Shown piece by piece: positions 1 to 12,800 of a stretch of DNA of 64,000 nucleotides; within the stretch, counting starts at the first letter, position 1; every line of letters starts with the position of its first letter. The translations under genes and the position numbers were made by a program. This DNA is from Botryosphaeria dothidea (lineage: Eukaryota; Ascomycota; Dothideomycetes; Botryosphaeriales; Botryosphaeriaceae), in the NCBI GenBank assembly GCA_011503125.2, contig WWBZ02000001.1, forward strand, positions 3,658,001 to 3,722,000. Direction: 5' to 3'. Under the pieces are notes generated by a model. It made no database searches. It had not been told where the DNA came from and saw only the letters and a list, made by a program, of their open reading frames with translations.

Positions 1-608
1 AGAGGAGATGGGCTGGGAGGGCTCAGCAGGTGGAGCAGGTAAACCATCCGCCCCTTTTTTTGAATTCCGTCGCGCAAGACGTGTCTGAGGACTTCGAGGC
101 TGACTTGGAGGAAAACATGTAGATCATGCTGCTGGACTACAAGAAGAAGGAGAGGAGCCGGCAAGAAGAGCTTGAGCGTTCGGCACCCGTGATTGTGGAG
201 CCGTCTGATGACGAGGAAGAGCGCGATGAGGATGCTGAGAATCAGGATCCGATGCTCGGCAGCAGCCAGGTGACGAGTGGAGCGGGTGTTCCGACCGTGT
301 TCAACAACTATGTGCGCTCGTCTCCGCTGCAGACGATGTGGAGCCAGGCCTCCGAGGCCGAGGTGGAAGCTGTTGCACAGCAAGAGGACGAGGAGCTTTA
401 CGCATTGTTGGCGATGATGGAAGAGGATGAGCGGCGTGCTAATGCCTCTGGCGAGGACCCAGCCAACCAACACCTTGGCAGCGATGATGACGAGTATGAC
501 GACATCTTTTCGGATTATCTCGCTGCTGAACAAACGTCACAGCCGGCGCAGCAAGGCCATGACGAGTACATGGTCATTGACGATGTCATGGACATGGAAT
601 TCGATTGA
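1..608 (+). CDS. 3' end of a gene for an unknown acidic protein (partial)
   Basis: The gene enters from the left edge, so its N-terminus is missing. The last exon is 123..608. The codon just before it is an in-frame TAG, which reads best as the end of an intron (39..122) with a CTGAC branch site near 102. That joins in phase to bases 1..38. The visible tail is about 170 residues. It starts with a basic stretch (DYKKKERSRQEE) and is then very acidic (DDEEERDEDAEN, SDDDEYDDIF), ending MDMEFD. I see no catalytic motif and do not recognise the family. A nuclear or scaffold role is only a guess from composition. The reading frame is convincing, the function is unknown. Confidence 0.6.
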
Positions 609-802
609 GAAGGCCAGTTTGCGTATGTGGTACACACTGGGTGTCAATAACTTTGCATGATTCGGCGCATCGATAGCGGGCTTGTATATTCTTTGTAGCA
701 TTTGCTCGGTCATCGGCTCGGAGTCAGGCGTTTGGCATCAACAAGGCTCGCACACTTCACGCAGTCATGGGTACAGAAGCATAGATCGAACACGCGTAAT
801 TA

Positions 803-1917
803 TTATTGTGTTGCGCATCCCTGATCTAGCTCTCCTAGAGCTTCTTGTGCTGCGGTCATATCGCCAACCAAATCCTGTGGCGGTGATCCCGCTGCTTGCA
901 TCTGCATCCGCGTCAGCTAATTGTCTCGCCATTAAGATGTTAGGTCTCCCTACCTTTTGCATTCTCTCCACAATGAACTCCCGGTCCGCCGAGCTTTCAT
1001 CCGAGTACCCAGGCCTCTCGAATCTTTCCACGATATCCTTGACGCACCGCTGCTGCTCCTCGTATCTATCCAAATCCGCCTTCTCCGTCTTCTCCCTGTT
1101 CTTGGCCAGCCAGCCCGGAAACTTGTCGTACAGCTCCTTCATCGGCTCGTACAGAATCTCCTTGTTCGTCAGCTGCTCCATCATACCCATCAGCATCTTG
1201 CTGAAATCCTCGTCCGACCCCAACTCGCCACCCTCGCCGCCGCCAAACCCGCCCTTCTCCATCTCGGCCAGCATCTGCGCCAGGATGTCGTCCGGATCGT
1301 TGCTGGAAGCCGCGGCCGCGCTGGCCTGCTCACCCGACGCCTGCATCCGCTCCATCGTCTTCCTGATCTGCTCCTGGAAGTTGTCGCCCTCGGCACCACC
1401 GCTCGGCGACTTTTTCGCGCTTTCCCGTTGTGGTTGTGCCGCAGGTTTGGGAGCGCTACTACTGCTGCTGCCGCCCTCGCCTGCTCCTGCGGCGCCGAGC
1501 TCTTTCACGAGATTCTCGAGCTGCTGCGCCATTTCGGGGGAGTCGCCCAGCCCGCCGAGTAGCTCGGCCATGCCTGCTTGCAGCTGTTTTGCGAATTCGT
1601 CCTCGTCGATTTCGTCGCCGGCGGCGGCTGGTGGTGGGGGTTTCGATGGGCCGGAGGGCTGCGGGGCGGGTTGCGCGTGGGGTGCGGGAGGTTTCGCGGC
1701 GGAGTCGTCGATTTTGGTGGCAGAGAACTCGTCCAGGACGTCTGCATCAAAGGATGAGCTTTGGGCGCAGTGGATAACCAAGAGAGTGAATCGTAGGCTC
1801 ACCGTCGAGGTCGTCCAAGTCATCTTCGTCCGGGTCGGGAATGTCTTCGACGCGTTGCGCGGGAGGCGGCTGCGCGGCGGGGGCGTCTTGCTTCGCGGCT
1901 GGGTTTTGGTCCGCCAT
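803..1917 (-). CDS. PEX19: Peroxisomal biogenesis factor 19 (peroxisomal membrane protein chaperone/import receptor)
   Basis: Pex19 binds newly made peroxisomal membrane proteins in the cytosol and docks them on Pex3. Three exons on the minus strand, 1917..1803, 1741..954 and 901..803, give 333 residues. The start MADQNPAAKQ leads into an acidic D/E stretch. The middle is low-complexity and the conserved helical domain includes the GMMEQLTNKEILYEPMKEL region. The last exon, behind a 52 bp intron, encodes MQAAGSPPQDLVGDM and ends in CATQ, a C-terminal CaaX box expected to be farnesylated as in other Pex19 proteins. Without that intron the tail would read into non-homologous sequence, which supports the model. 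It is transcribed away from UBC9, across a 2.6 kb gap. Identification is by family motifs. Confidence 0.95.
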
Positions 1918-4517
1918 GGTGAATGCAATGCGCGGGCGGCGGTGTTGGTTTGTGCCCGGACGAGGATTGGGTTGATGTGGATTGTAAAGTGCGGCAGGCG
2001 GAGAGATGCCGAGGGCTGGCTGCGTCAGTCAAGCGTGCGTGCCGACCGAGACCGATGCTCGGTGCGCGGAGGGGCAGAAAGTGCACGGGCCAGCGCTGAA
2101 GCGATGTGGGGTCACGCGTGGTCGAGGCCTGGACGCGCTGCAGCAACACCGCCAGTTTGAACTGGATATCGACAACCCCTTTCCGACCATGTCAGCCCAT
2201 CTGGAGGTGTCGAGATTTCGGAAATGTGGGACCAGACCGACGCTCGCATTCGTTGTGATATACCAGATAAGCGAGAGCTTGGCCCTGCTTTGACGTTGTC
2301 CAGAGTCTTCCGATATACTTAACCTCTCTGGAAGTCATTGCTCCTATCTAATTACGGTCTTGCTGCAGATAACCGCAAGAGCGTTGTGACTGAAGATTCT
2401 CACTCGAGAGTACACAGAAGCCGTGAACAGGTGACATAAGTCCATTCTACTCTCGATTTCTGGGTATCATTGCTCTACGAATATGTCTGTAGAAAGGTGG
2501 CTGTAGGCTGACCACCAACTGAAAAAAAATCCATATGCAACCGCTCCTTCTATTTTAGTAGCTACATTCACCAACCCAGGACTACCGTATGTGCCTCATC
2601 TTGTCCCTATCCTATTTCCTGAAAGAAGTCCGATGTATTCCTGGATCAAGGCACCATCACTATCGATCGGTCTAAGCAATCGAGACTGGCGACCCTACGG
2701 CATTGTACGCCTCATATGTGCCTACAGAGGCTCCGAGTGCGAGAAGCCACTCACTCTGACATGGCAAATTTCCATTGCCACTGTATCGGCGATGGAAGGC
2801 TCTAGCAACCCGGTGCTAGCAAACAACTGCTGCTTCTCCAACGCACATCATCGATGATCAATGGGCCTATTATAAAAAAAAAACAAGACACCCTCGGTGT
2901 TAATTTATCCAGATGCGCTACTCGATGGCTTATCTGAATAGATTTTTACTTCAAGAATTCAAATGTAGCTAAGGTTAGATCTCAGCTACCAACCAGTCAG
3001 ATGGGGTTTCAGAATATCCGATTCATACAGGTCACATCGAGATTCAGTCATCAGCTACACTACCCCTTCATTCGATCGCCACCTGGATGCTGGAAGAGTC
3101 ACAATGAGCATATTATTCAAAGAAGATCGTGGGTGTCCAGGCAACTTGGCAGCTCTCTATGTAATGTCACAGTGGCCACCGTCGGATATTCCATAAAAGT
3201 CAGCAACGGAACTGTCACACTCCGCCAGGGAGGAACAAACGACACGGTCGAGCTGCGCTATCCATCACATCCAGTCCAAGAGCTTGGTCCAGAGTATTCG
3301 ACTCTTCGAGCGTTCCAGCTAGCATTGTCCCAGCTTTCCGCAAGCACCATTTGGGCTCCGGGATGGTCAAACTTGTTGAGTGACGAGGACCCTTGTTGAA
3401 CTCATACTTCCGCTCTGGTGAGTATGGATCATGCCACATGACGTGGTCAAGCCCCCTGGACGACATTAAGCGTGCGCCGAGAGAGCTTCCATTCATTTCT
3501 TCCGTGCTCGCGTCGAACAGCAGCTTCCACCAAGATGTCCATAGAGAGGAGACTTGCTAGCATAATGTCTACGTCTCGCATCCGAACTGTCCCTTATGCG
3601 TCCTGACAACCATGCTTAGCAATACTCTTGTCATTCTCCTGTTCTTCGTCGGATGGCGGGACCTGGGCGGGCCAGTCTTTCACTATGAGCCCACTCAAGA
3701 TTGCAAAAGCGCCCAGGAGTCCGTTGATAGAAAAGTACGGGAGTAATGGGGATATCGAAAGGTTGCTGAGAGGTATCGGGCGGAAGCAGGCCCGCTATGG
3801 TGAGATCTCGACATCACACGGTCTGGAAAAGAAGAGGGTAGTATTTCTGAGAGGAGGGATTTGGAAGGTATTCCCAATCAGAGGAGGCGAGTCTTGGGTA
3901 TCGACCGGCTTGAGTCAACGCAACCGCCAACTAAGGAAGCTATGCACAACTGGGCCGTCAAACCCCCGCTTTTGATGTAGCGAAAGCGCACCCAGAAGAG
4001 GGGTATAGTTCGTTCTGAGACATCATTTCCAGGCGATTGCATGCTGGAGGGTTCGTAGAAGGCGCCTTTGGGTCGGATTGGAATTATAAATGGAACACGG
4101 ATGCCCAGAAGCATGGGGCAGGATCTACAACGGCGGTGTCATGATGCTTCTAAGTATACACACAGCGGATCTAATTCTTGCTTGCGACGTTCGAAGAAAG
4201 GCTCGGGAGGGGCCGTGTCAGCCAGCTCACAAGGCTGAGCCGCGGCCGGGGTGATGCCGACCGCCGATTCTCGACGCCGCTCGCTGTCTTTCCACCCTTC
4301 CATCCTCCCGCCAAGCTGTACCGTCGGCCCCTTCCCTTGTTCATTGACCAAACCGCTGCCTGCCCCCGCGCCTGGTGAGTGCCCGCTCTTTACAATGCCC
4401 GCCCGTGCCCTGCCAAACACCCGCTGATTCTCCACACAGACTCACCTTCACTCTCGCTCGCTCGGAACTTGTGACAGCCTCGGCGGCCAGCGCGCACGAC
4501 ACCAGACAACCTCCACC
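1918..4517. other. Intergenic region between PEX19 and UBC9
   Basis: This is a divergent 2.6 kb gap. Apart from the minus-strand relic listed separately (about 3215-4114), I see no supported gene. It should contain the promoters of both flanking genes. The part near UBC9 (4180-4500) is pyrimidine-rich and GC-rich, as expected of a 5' leader. Confidence 0.5.
3215..4114 (-). pseudogene. Possible gene relic or undetected multi-exon gene, unknown product
   Basis: Several minus-strand blocks look protein-like but lie in different frames with stops between them. One block (about 3790-3598) encodes a hydrophobic helix (INGLLGAFAILSGLIV) followed by an acidic tail (PPSDEEQEND) and ends at a stop. 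A second (about 3550-3215) follows a plausible acceptor and contains RGLDHVMWHDPYSPE. A third (4114-3878) starts MLLGIRVPFIIPIRP. I could not join them into one clean reading frame. It could be a decayed membrane-protein gene, an unusual real gene, or chance. I do not recognise the family. Confidence 0.22.
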
Positions 4518-5292
4518 ATGTCGCTCGCAACGACCCGTCTCGCAGAGGAACGGTAAGCGCTCCCCGCCCCTCAAGCCCCACCGCCACCGCTCCAGCGCAA
4601 GAAAGACTACCCCTCTTCCTCCATCCGCCCCATCGTCGTCCTATCCGCATCCCACGAGCCGCTCGAACCCCATTCGCGATCTTTTTATAAATCCTGATCT
4701 CATAAATAACAGTAAGCAGTGGCGCAAGGACCACCCCTTCGGCTTTGTCGCGCGCCCCATGAAGAACGCGCAGGGCGCGCTGGACCTGCGGAAGTGGGAG
4801 TGCGCCATCCCCGGTAAAGACCGCACCATCTGGGAGGGCGGTGTCTTCAAGCTCGAAGTGACATTTCCTGAAGGTAAGAACAGATCTCGCTCTCAAATAT
4901 TTTTGGTCGCCATGCTGACAACCTTGTTTTCACACAGAGTACCCTACCAAGCCTCCCAAGTGTACGCGAACGCTCACCTCACCTTCTGCTCGTGAAGGGG
5001 CGAGATGGGTTCCCATGCTGACGTAGCGCAATAACCAGGCAAGTTCGTGCCGCCACTCTTCCATCCCAACGTCTACCCATCGGGGACCGTGTGTCTGTCG
5101 ATTCTGAACGAGGAGGAGGGCTGGCGCCCCGCCATTACCGTCAAGGAAATCCTGCTCGGCATCCAGTCCCTGCTCGACGAGCCCAACCCCGAGTCGCCCG
5201 CGCAGGCCGACGCTTTCAACCTCTTTAAGAAGGACCGCACTGCATACGAGAAGAAGATCAAGCAGATTGTCAAGGACAACTCAGGACACTGA
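4518..5292 (+). CDS. UBC9: SUMO-conjugating enzyme E2 Ubc9
   Basis: Ubc9 takes SUMO from the E1 Aos1-Uba2 on a cysteine thioester and passes it to target lysines, mostly in the nucleus. Four exons (4518..4552, 4713..4873, 4938..4961, 5039..5292) encode 157 residues, the usual length. The first exon is short, giving [11 protein letters not shown]. The E2 fold shows [18 protein letters not shown], with the catalytic Cys at residue 92, and the Ubc9-type [15 protein letters not shown] segment. The ending IVKDNSGH fits. Introns are 160, 64 and 77 bp, and the last has a TGCTGACG branch site. The exon 3 to 4 junction splits the Cys codon of PPKCKF. A convergent SCY1 gene follows about 700 bp downstream. 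Confidence 0.96.
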
Positions 5293-6006
5293 ACAACCTC
5301 GAACAAAGGGCATCGATGTGGGGCGGGCGGGTGAGATTAAAGAGGGCGGGCGGCACGCTCTCCGGTGGCGGTGATGACGGTGAAATACCCTAGGTGACGA
5401 GACAGTTTCTTTTTGCTCACAGCGTCGTGAACGGAACACGCAGGTGTTATCCAGGCGGGATATCTGCCCGTGAGGCTACGCTCCTCAGTCAGAGATTCTC
5501 GCGGGCGTTCAACATAGGGAGGAACTCGATGCTTTCTTTTTCTTTTCCGGTAGACAGAATGGCGAAGGACGGTGGGAATGCAGCCTGGATATGAAAAACG
5601 GAGCACTTGCCCTTTCCTTCCTTTTGGTCGTGGTGTTCTGGCGCAACGTCCTGCGACAGAAGGCAATCCATTCCACGGCGTCAATTTTGGGAAGTTCCGA
5701 GGTTGAAGGATTCCTGTTCTACGCATATGGGGCAAATGGGTGGTGAACTTGAGTTTAGATTGACTGGGAGAATATATATGCATGCAATATGACAACGTTG
5801 GCGGATGGCAATGGTGGATGAAAGAAGAGATGTTTCTCGGAAATAATTATTACACTATCAAGAAGGGAAGCTAAGATGCAATCTACCTCCTCCAACCACT
5901 GCAGCCTTCCGTCTTCCACCCATTCCCCCTTCTTCCCACAGGGATATACGCGTAAACGCCCATGAATGCCTAAAACTCTTCTTCATACCCTCTTCCTATC
6001 CACGTT
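5293..6006. other. Intergenic, convergent 3' regions of UBC9 and SCY1
   Basis: This 714 bp gap lies between two convergent genes and should hold both 3' UTRs. Short open frames on both strands show no family motif. I see nothing else. Confidence 0.5.
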
Positions 6007-8603
6007 TTAATCCCACGCATCTCCCCACCCCTCATCCATCTCTTCTTCTTCCGCCTTCTTCTTCTTCTTCTTCACCTCCTCCTCAGCCTTCTTTCGCTTC
6101 TCCTCCGCCTTCTTCCTCCCCGCCGCCGCACCACTGCCCCCTACCACGACCGGCGCGCTCTTCTTCGCCGTCCCCGCGCTGCCCGTCGTGCTCGCCCTCA
6201 CGCCGGCCGCCGGCCTGCTGAGCCCTTTCGGCAGCGGCTTCTTACCCGGCCCCTGCTTCGCGGCGGTCTGCGCGGTGAGCCAGCCTGCGAAGTCGGGCTC
6301 GCCGTTGTCGTCGAAGGGGACGGATTCTTTCTTCGGTTGGGAGGCGGGCGTCGAGAAGGGGTCGTCGTCGGTCGAGGCGCCCCAGCCGTCGTCGTCGTCG
6401 TTGATGGCGGCATTGTTGTTGGCGTTATCGTCGAAGTCGTCACCCCACGCGGCGCCGAAGTCTTCGGCTTCGGCTTCGTGGTCGTCGGACGGGGCGGGGG
6501 AGGAGATGGTCGGGGGCTTGAGGGTTTGGCGATGCAGGGTCGAGGCGGTGCTGGTGGAGGAGGTTGGGCGGGTGGATATGGTGGGTGGGGGCATGGAGGA
6601 GGATCGTGGTTGCGTGTCAGGGGTGTGGAGGCCGTTGTTGGTCGTTTGAATATCGCCGGTCGCGGCGGTGAGCTTGTTGGTGAAGGATGAGATGGCCCAG
6701 CCGGCCCAGGAGTTGTCTTGTTGCGGGGTGGACATGCGGGGGATGGCACCGCCGGCGGCGGTGGAACCGGCTGCGTTGGGCGGTGAGAGAACGGTGTCGG
6801 GCATGGTGGTTTGGTGTTTGCGGACGCGGGCGAGGTAGATGTCCAGGGTTTTGTTGGCTTGATCGCGGACCAATCTAACGGGGGATCATGTAAGTACGTG
6901 TAGGGACGAGGCACCGAGATCTTTGGAACCTACTTCTCCTTATCCACCAAGGACGGGCATATACCAGGAAGGAGCTTCGCCGCACAGTCTTCCTCAGTGT
7001 AGAGATCGGCTGTCGCTGCTAGGGCTAGCAGAGCAGCATTCCGTGCGTGAACGAAAGGATCGCGGAGGGCGCGACCGAATGCTGCAGTCAAGATCTTAGT
7101 CCGTGAGCTTGCCCCAAGGTTTCTAGCTATTTTGCCCAAGCATATCGTGGTGTTGGTTCTGATTCCAGGTTGCTCGTCATTGGCAGTCTTCGCAAGGTGT
7201 CGCAACAGCTCTCCGTTGACTACACGATCCGAAAGTTTAGGTACGACTGTGAGTACTGCTTTGACAGTTTGCTCTCGTAGTACCGGTGCTGTGTCGGAGA
7301 ATCCGGTGACCTTTGAAGAAGTTAGTAACGGAAGGAGTCGCGGCAGTCCATGTGTCGTACCATCTGAGGGAAGATTTTGTCATTGACAATCTTATTTGAG
7401 AGATGGTCAATCATCAACGGAAGGTTGTCGAGAAGGCAAACGCGTATTGCTCTATCGGGGCTTTGGAAGAGCCTGACGATGACAGGAGTAATTTGGGCAT
7501 CATACTCTTCATCCGACAGTTTGGAAGCAATCTTCATGACAAGACTGAAGACCTTGGGCCCACCACCGCCAAATTCAACGGACTTCAGTAGCTCAGGAAG
7601 AACCTTCATTTTGAAGAATTCTTCGGGAAAGTCGTCCGACACTTCCTCAAGCTGACCAAGCAGCTCATCTCTCTCAATCTCGCCCTTTAGTCCAAGATTC
7701 TCTATCCCGTCTGTTAAGGAAATAAGAGGCGTCTGGAAGAAACCTCCCGCCCGTTGTCCTTGGTCCAGGAACTGACCAACACTTGACCTTGCCTTCGGGC
7801 TTGGATTGATCAAACGCCTATAACTCTGCTGCATTGTAGGTGGAACACTCTTGACTTGTCCAAGCTGGTCTGTTCCTTGAAAGCTGCCATTGAATGTCTC
7901 GAACACCACAGTACCAAAGCCATATGCGTCGATGGCTGTAATTGGGTTGCTCTTGACTACTTCCCATCCCCCCTTGGCAATCTCGGGCGGTACGTAGCGA
8001 TTCGAGTCGGGCACCAAGCTTCCGAAACTATAGATGACAGCATCATCCTCCTTCATGGAGCTCAGAACATCGAATCCGCCCAGTTTCCATTCGCCGCTCT
8101 CGCTCGTGAATATTGAAGAGACGCGCACCGAACCGTGGACGGAGCTCGCCTCGCTGTTAAGGAACTTGAGGGTTTTGGCGACGTTGTGCAAGCCCCATTT
8201 GATTGTCTCCTCGGCAAGGGCTTTCCGGCGCGTGTGCCAGCTGAGCGGATTCAAACGTTCAGTCGCGATATAGATGTAGGTCTCCGTTTCCACCGTGTCC
8301 AGCACCTTTATAACGCCAGGGTGCCTGATGGTCCGTAATTTACGCAGCGCGTTCTTCGCAAGGGGGAGACGAGACTTGTTGGCGGTGATATCGAAGGAGA
8401 AGATGCTGCATTTAGAGCCATCTTCCTGCGCATATCGCGTAAGCATCGCTCGGGCGTGCGCAAGGGGTATTCAGCCATACTCTCTTGGTGCCGTTATGGA
8501 GGGTCCATATTGACTGATCAATGTCAACTCTGTCGTCGAAGGAGTAGCCGAATGCAGGGCCTTTGGAGATTGCGGAGGCGACCGCAGACTTGAGGAAGTC
8601 CAT
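6007..8603 (-). CDS. SCY1: SCY1-like pseudokinase (SCYL1 family, membrane-traffic factor)
   Basis: SCY1/SCYL proteins are catalytically poor kinase-fold proteins with HEAT repeats that act in Golgi and endosomal trafficking and in tRNA export. Exons 8603..8481, 8425..7361, 7310..6934 and 6874..6007 give 810 residues; all junctions keep phase (introns 55, 50, 59 bp). The N-terminus MDFLKSAVASAISKGPAFGY is typical. The kinase-like part lacks the canonical HRD (HGSVRVSS) and DFG (LGGFDVLS) residues, which fits a pseudokinase. HEAT-like helices follow at about residues 330-570 (VLPELLKSVEF, PVIVRLFQSPDRAIR). The C-terminal third is low-complexity and ends in a K/E-rich coiled coil with repeated WG/WD (EGWGDAWD), as in the family. 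Upstream lies a 1.3 kb divergent promoter shared with the PHD/forkhead gene. Confidence 0.92.
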
Positions 8604-9893
8604 CGCGGCGCTCGGCGACCAGAGCAAAAGTGCAAAGCAGGAAGACGATCCTGAGACGAGGGGATAATAATAGGCACGATGATGCCCCACGACACGGACA
8701 CGAGGCGTTGCGACTGGCGGTCCTTATCGATAAGCGCGCGCCTGCCCAAGTTCGGATTAGTGCACAGCGATCACCGCGCGCCTTCTCTAGAGGACGTGCG
8801 CGTTGACACCCGCATCTTCTCACCACACTCCGACTTCGATCTGACAGGTCGACTCGCCACCCTGCGTCTCGTGGAGATCCTCGTCACACCAAGAACAGGA
8901 GCTGCTGTCACTCAAATTGCCCTATTTACAACGTGTCGACCTTCACCTGGGCCTTTCTCCTGTCAAACAGTCACGCTAGTCAGTAATCGCTCGCCAACGC
9001 GCGCATTCGCTTTGGCCCCACGATACTCTCCCTGAGCTTCTCCACTCTCGCTCTCACCTCCGTTGTCTTTCTGGTGCTGAGTGACGTCGCCCGCTCTCGC
9101 CCCGATTCCTGAATTCGGTCGCCGGAAGAGTCACTGTCTCAGCACAGCTGTTACCCGCAACACTTCAAAGCTCTACTGGCGACCGAACAAATACGAGGTA
9201 AGCAACCACTGTTTCTTTTTCATGTGCCTTCCGACTCTCTTCGTGTACCCTTGCCATAGGCAACGAAGAGAGCGTCTCCCGTCGATGATGCGTAGGTAAA
9301 AGGTCCGATCGCAAAGTCCGCCGATGGTTCCGGATATTCTTGTTTGTTTGACAACAGGCTACTAAGGAGGCTCTCAACGCGATGCTGCAGTCTAGATGGC
9401 CCTTGAATGAACTCTTCAATCGACTCTGCATGCCTCTATTGGCATTCGGATTCGTTCCTAAGAGGACATCAAACTCGCAAAATGAGCGACTTATTGGAGT
9501 TCTAGCCCTAGAGAATTGCCTCAATGGGTCCGAACTAATGGCAGTCGCAAACACCCGCGAACCGTTAGCTTAAAGCTTCCAGGTTCCAGGAAACAGCATT
9601 CTTGGGTACCATGGACTTGTACGCTCGCTTGAACGGCTGAGGTGCCTTAGTTGGTATGCAACGAAGTTCGAAGCCTCGGCGGATGCGAAATGATCATTCA
9701 AAAATAAACTGAAAAGATCTGAGACGGATTTCCACTTAAGAATGAAAATTACTCGAATCCAGGCTAGCGCTAACTTTCAGTGTTAATAGGGTCGAAATTT
9801 TCAGCAGTGATAGCTGGACTCAGACATTCTAGTGCTGCTTTCCAGTTTCTTAATTACGATCTACTTTGATACAATGCATGACGAGTGGCATTC
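8604..9893. other. Divergent intergenic region, SCY1 / PHD-forkhead gene
   Basis: This 1.29 kb gap separates two divergently transcribed genes and presumably holds both promoters and 5' leaders. Open frames here (for example minus strand 9165-9554) have no recognisable motif and I do not call them. Confidence 0.45.
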
Positions 9894-12800
9894 ATGAGTC
9901 AGCGCTCTGAAAAACCGCTTCTGGGTCTCGACAATACAGGTTCCTTCTGGATCATTCACTACCAAACTAACAGCGACGCGTCAACCTTCATTATCAATAA
10001 GACGGGTCCGAACATCGGCTTGGAAGAATTACTGGACACAAAGAGTGAAAGTCTGCAAAGTGAGAAGCTTCAAGAACTCGAAGTCAGGTATTTCGAGAAA
10101 GCGTGGTACATCGAAGACATCCAAGCTTTCGAAATCGCATGTGGGGTTGCCTGCGCGCAGAGGCTCCGCGAGAATAGGCCTCCCGGCTCGAAGCTAAACA
10201 GGTGGGATTGGGTGGTTGAAGACGTCGATCTGAGCAAGGGGCTTCTTGATAAGGCAAACCCAGCCCCATCGCGGGCAGAGGCAGGCTCAATGTCCAAAAG
10301 GCTGAGAGATTCCTCGCCCGAGTCACAATCTTGGTCGAAGAGACGCCCTCTGGAAAAAGACGCGCCCTTTTTTGCACATGCAGATACTTATAGGCCAAAC
10401 TATGGCCCCAAGGCGACGGAGTCCGTGTCGCCATCAACTAAAACAAGGCGCGATTCAAACTTTTCGACGTCGTCTTCCCCCCGTGACCGAGGGGTGAACG
10501 ATGGTGTAGGTAAATCGAATCCCAACGATCATCTTGATCAAGCCAAGCGACCAATGCAGCAACTACGACAGATGCATGCCTCGTCGGCAAATGGCCCTTG
10601 GAAAATGCATCGCGAAACTTCAAGTGCCGCACCCAAGAATCCTAGTGGAGGAGACAGATATCAGAGCCACACGGACTCCACGAGCATGAGTTTCGATTTC
10701 TCAGGAGTTCCCCGGGGACCGAAACATAACCCTCGTCCACGTCAGCCTCAGTCGACCTTCACACAGCAGAGGAAGTATCAGGAGGCGTTGGATGAAAAGC
10801 ATCCTTGTGTCATACGCCAGGAAGATGCACTGCAATTGAAAGACCAACCTCATATCTTCATTTCAAGCTCGCACCTGCCGTTTCTGCCATCAACAATTCC
10901 GCACTTGCAACGACTCGTAAACAGGGAGTTCTTTGCATCTGTAACAGTCAAGGCGGAATTAAGCGGGTGGTACTTGGTCTTCCCTGCCACTAAATCTGGA
11001 AAAAGGGATTTGCGGCAATGCTTCGAGAAGTTCAACAAGTCGCTTCTGTTCGGAGAATACACGCTACACATGGATCCTCATGTTGATGGAGAGACGACAG
11101 CAAAGTACCCATCCAAGAAAAATGGCGAGAAAGTGTCACAGAAGCGAGGCGAACCCATCTTGGGGTCCGAGAGCCGCCTTGAAGGACCAATTGCGCTAGT
11201 TGATGGCCCAGCGGTTTCCCACCTACGACCCAAAGCTGATGATGAGATTTCTATGTCAAGTACAGCAGCGCCCTCAGAGATTTCTTCCGGTACGACAAGA
11301 GCGAAAACACACTGCGCTGAATGCAAAAATGCCCACTTCCCGGCGTATAATCCGAAACATAGCTGTAGCACATGTCCAAGACATTACCACTTGATGTGCC
11401 GGAAGCCCCAACTCAAGATTAGCGAAGATCCGTAAGACAAGCTTCGAAAACTTTGTAAGCGCTTCTGCTAATGCTTTCACAGTACCGCTTGGCAGTGTAA
11501 CTATTGCATCAAGAAAAAAAGACCGAAGCCTGCATCCACTCAACGAAACGTGCAGACCGAATCTTCTGCTTCTGCAGTGCTAGAGTCAAGCAGCTTGCAT
11601 AATCTGATTCGGAACGCAAACCAACAGCCGGGCGGACAGATTCGAATGGGGGTAGTGTCTCAAGCAATGAACAGCACAGTCCAGGGAGAAAAAGGCAAAG
11701 TTCCACAAATATCTGTTGCGAAGGAAATAAAGTCTCATGGTGCGGTTCTGGATCCTCGCTTGCACGGCAGGACATTGACTAGAGACCCTCGGATTTGGGA
11801 CGGGGCTGCAGTACGTTATTAATTTTCCCAGTAAATGTTGCAGAATTCTCTAATCTTCCTTGCAGAATGGGGCTGCCACGCCGCCGGAGTCACACGAGCA
11901 TTCCTCGAAGTCTTGGGCGGACAAAGTTCAGCAACTGGCAGTTCATGACCACAATGCACGTGACGATGTCCAGCGCAAAATGCAACAACATTCTGGCTTC
12001 CCGAAAGAGCTGGATGCGCCTACTCAAGAAAATATCGCCGAGGCGCATGAACCGGACACTCAGTTTCCAACTCAGAAAACCAATCTGGGGGTTGGTCTTC
12101 ACAATCAGAAGGAACACATTCATGACGAGCAAGTAATGGGCAACAGATCAATGCTGCAGCCTTCAGAGGAAGAGTTACAGGAGCGCTTGCAGTGTGATGG
12201 TCAGCAAGCGGACCTTGAACCAGAAATTCCAGACTTGTCTCTGGAAATTCCTGAAGCCTCGACAGGGAGTGTTCCAGCACGCATCCGGAATCTCGCTGGA
12301 AGGTTCTCCGAGGAAATAAGCCGCGGGAAAATCTGGCAGTCTACTTCTGTTGAGATTCAGGCATCTTCAAGCAAGCCTCAGCCGGAGAAACGCAATTCAT
12401 TGGTGCGTTGCAGCACTTGCGGCAAAATCATCTTCTCCAAGGTTGCAAAGGCAGAGGACCCCACATGGTTTGTTTCTCCCCCACCAACCAGATGCATTGT
12501 GGAAAACTAATGTGACAATAGCGCAGGCTGCAAGAATCAAAGGCAACCGGCGAGAGGGGACGGTGCACGGGAACCTTGGATTTCTGAGAAAGCCGAAGAG
12601 GTCTGGCGGCGAAGACTGGAGGCAGGAAAACGGCAACTTAATGGGCACCTCTCACCACACCAACTCAATGGCCATCCTTCACCAACGGCAAAATCTGCAG
12701 GCGACCCTGGACCTTCCCAGCTCAACAGAGAGGCTTCAACTCTCGAGCAGTCGAGCCACAAATTTCATGACGACACGAGCACGCAGCCGACAGACGCTCA

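Noticed and set aside
682..2160. Long plus-strand open frame over the PEX19 locus
   Set aside because: It is antisense to PEX19 and has no motif of its own; it comes from GC-rich codons on the other strand.
9165..9554. 129-codon minus-strand frame in the SCY1 / PHD-forkhead promoter
   Set aside because: No motif, and it lies where both promoters are expected.
9885..9893. GTG at 9885 as start of the PHD/forkhead protein
   Set aside because: Nuclear fungal genes start at ATG; the first ATG after the upstream stop is at 9894.
12527..12590. Acceptor GCGCAG at 12526 for intron 3 of the PHD/forkhead gene
   Set aside because: It shifts the frame and stops after about 20 codons; the AG five bases earlier keeps the frame and completes a zinc finger.
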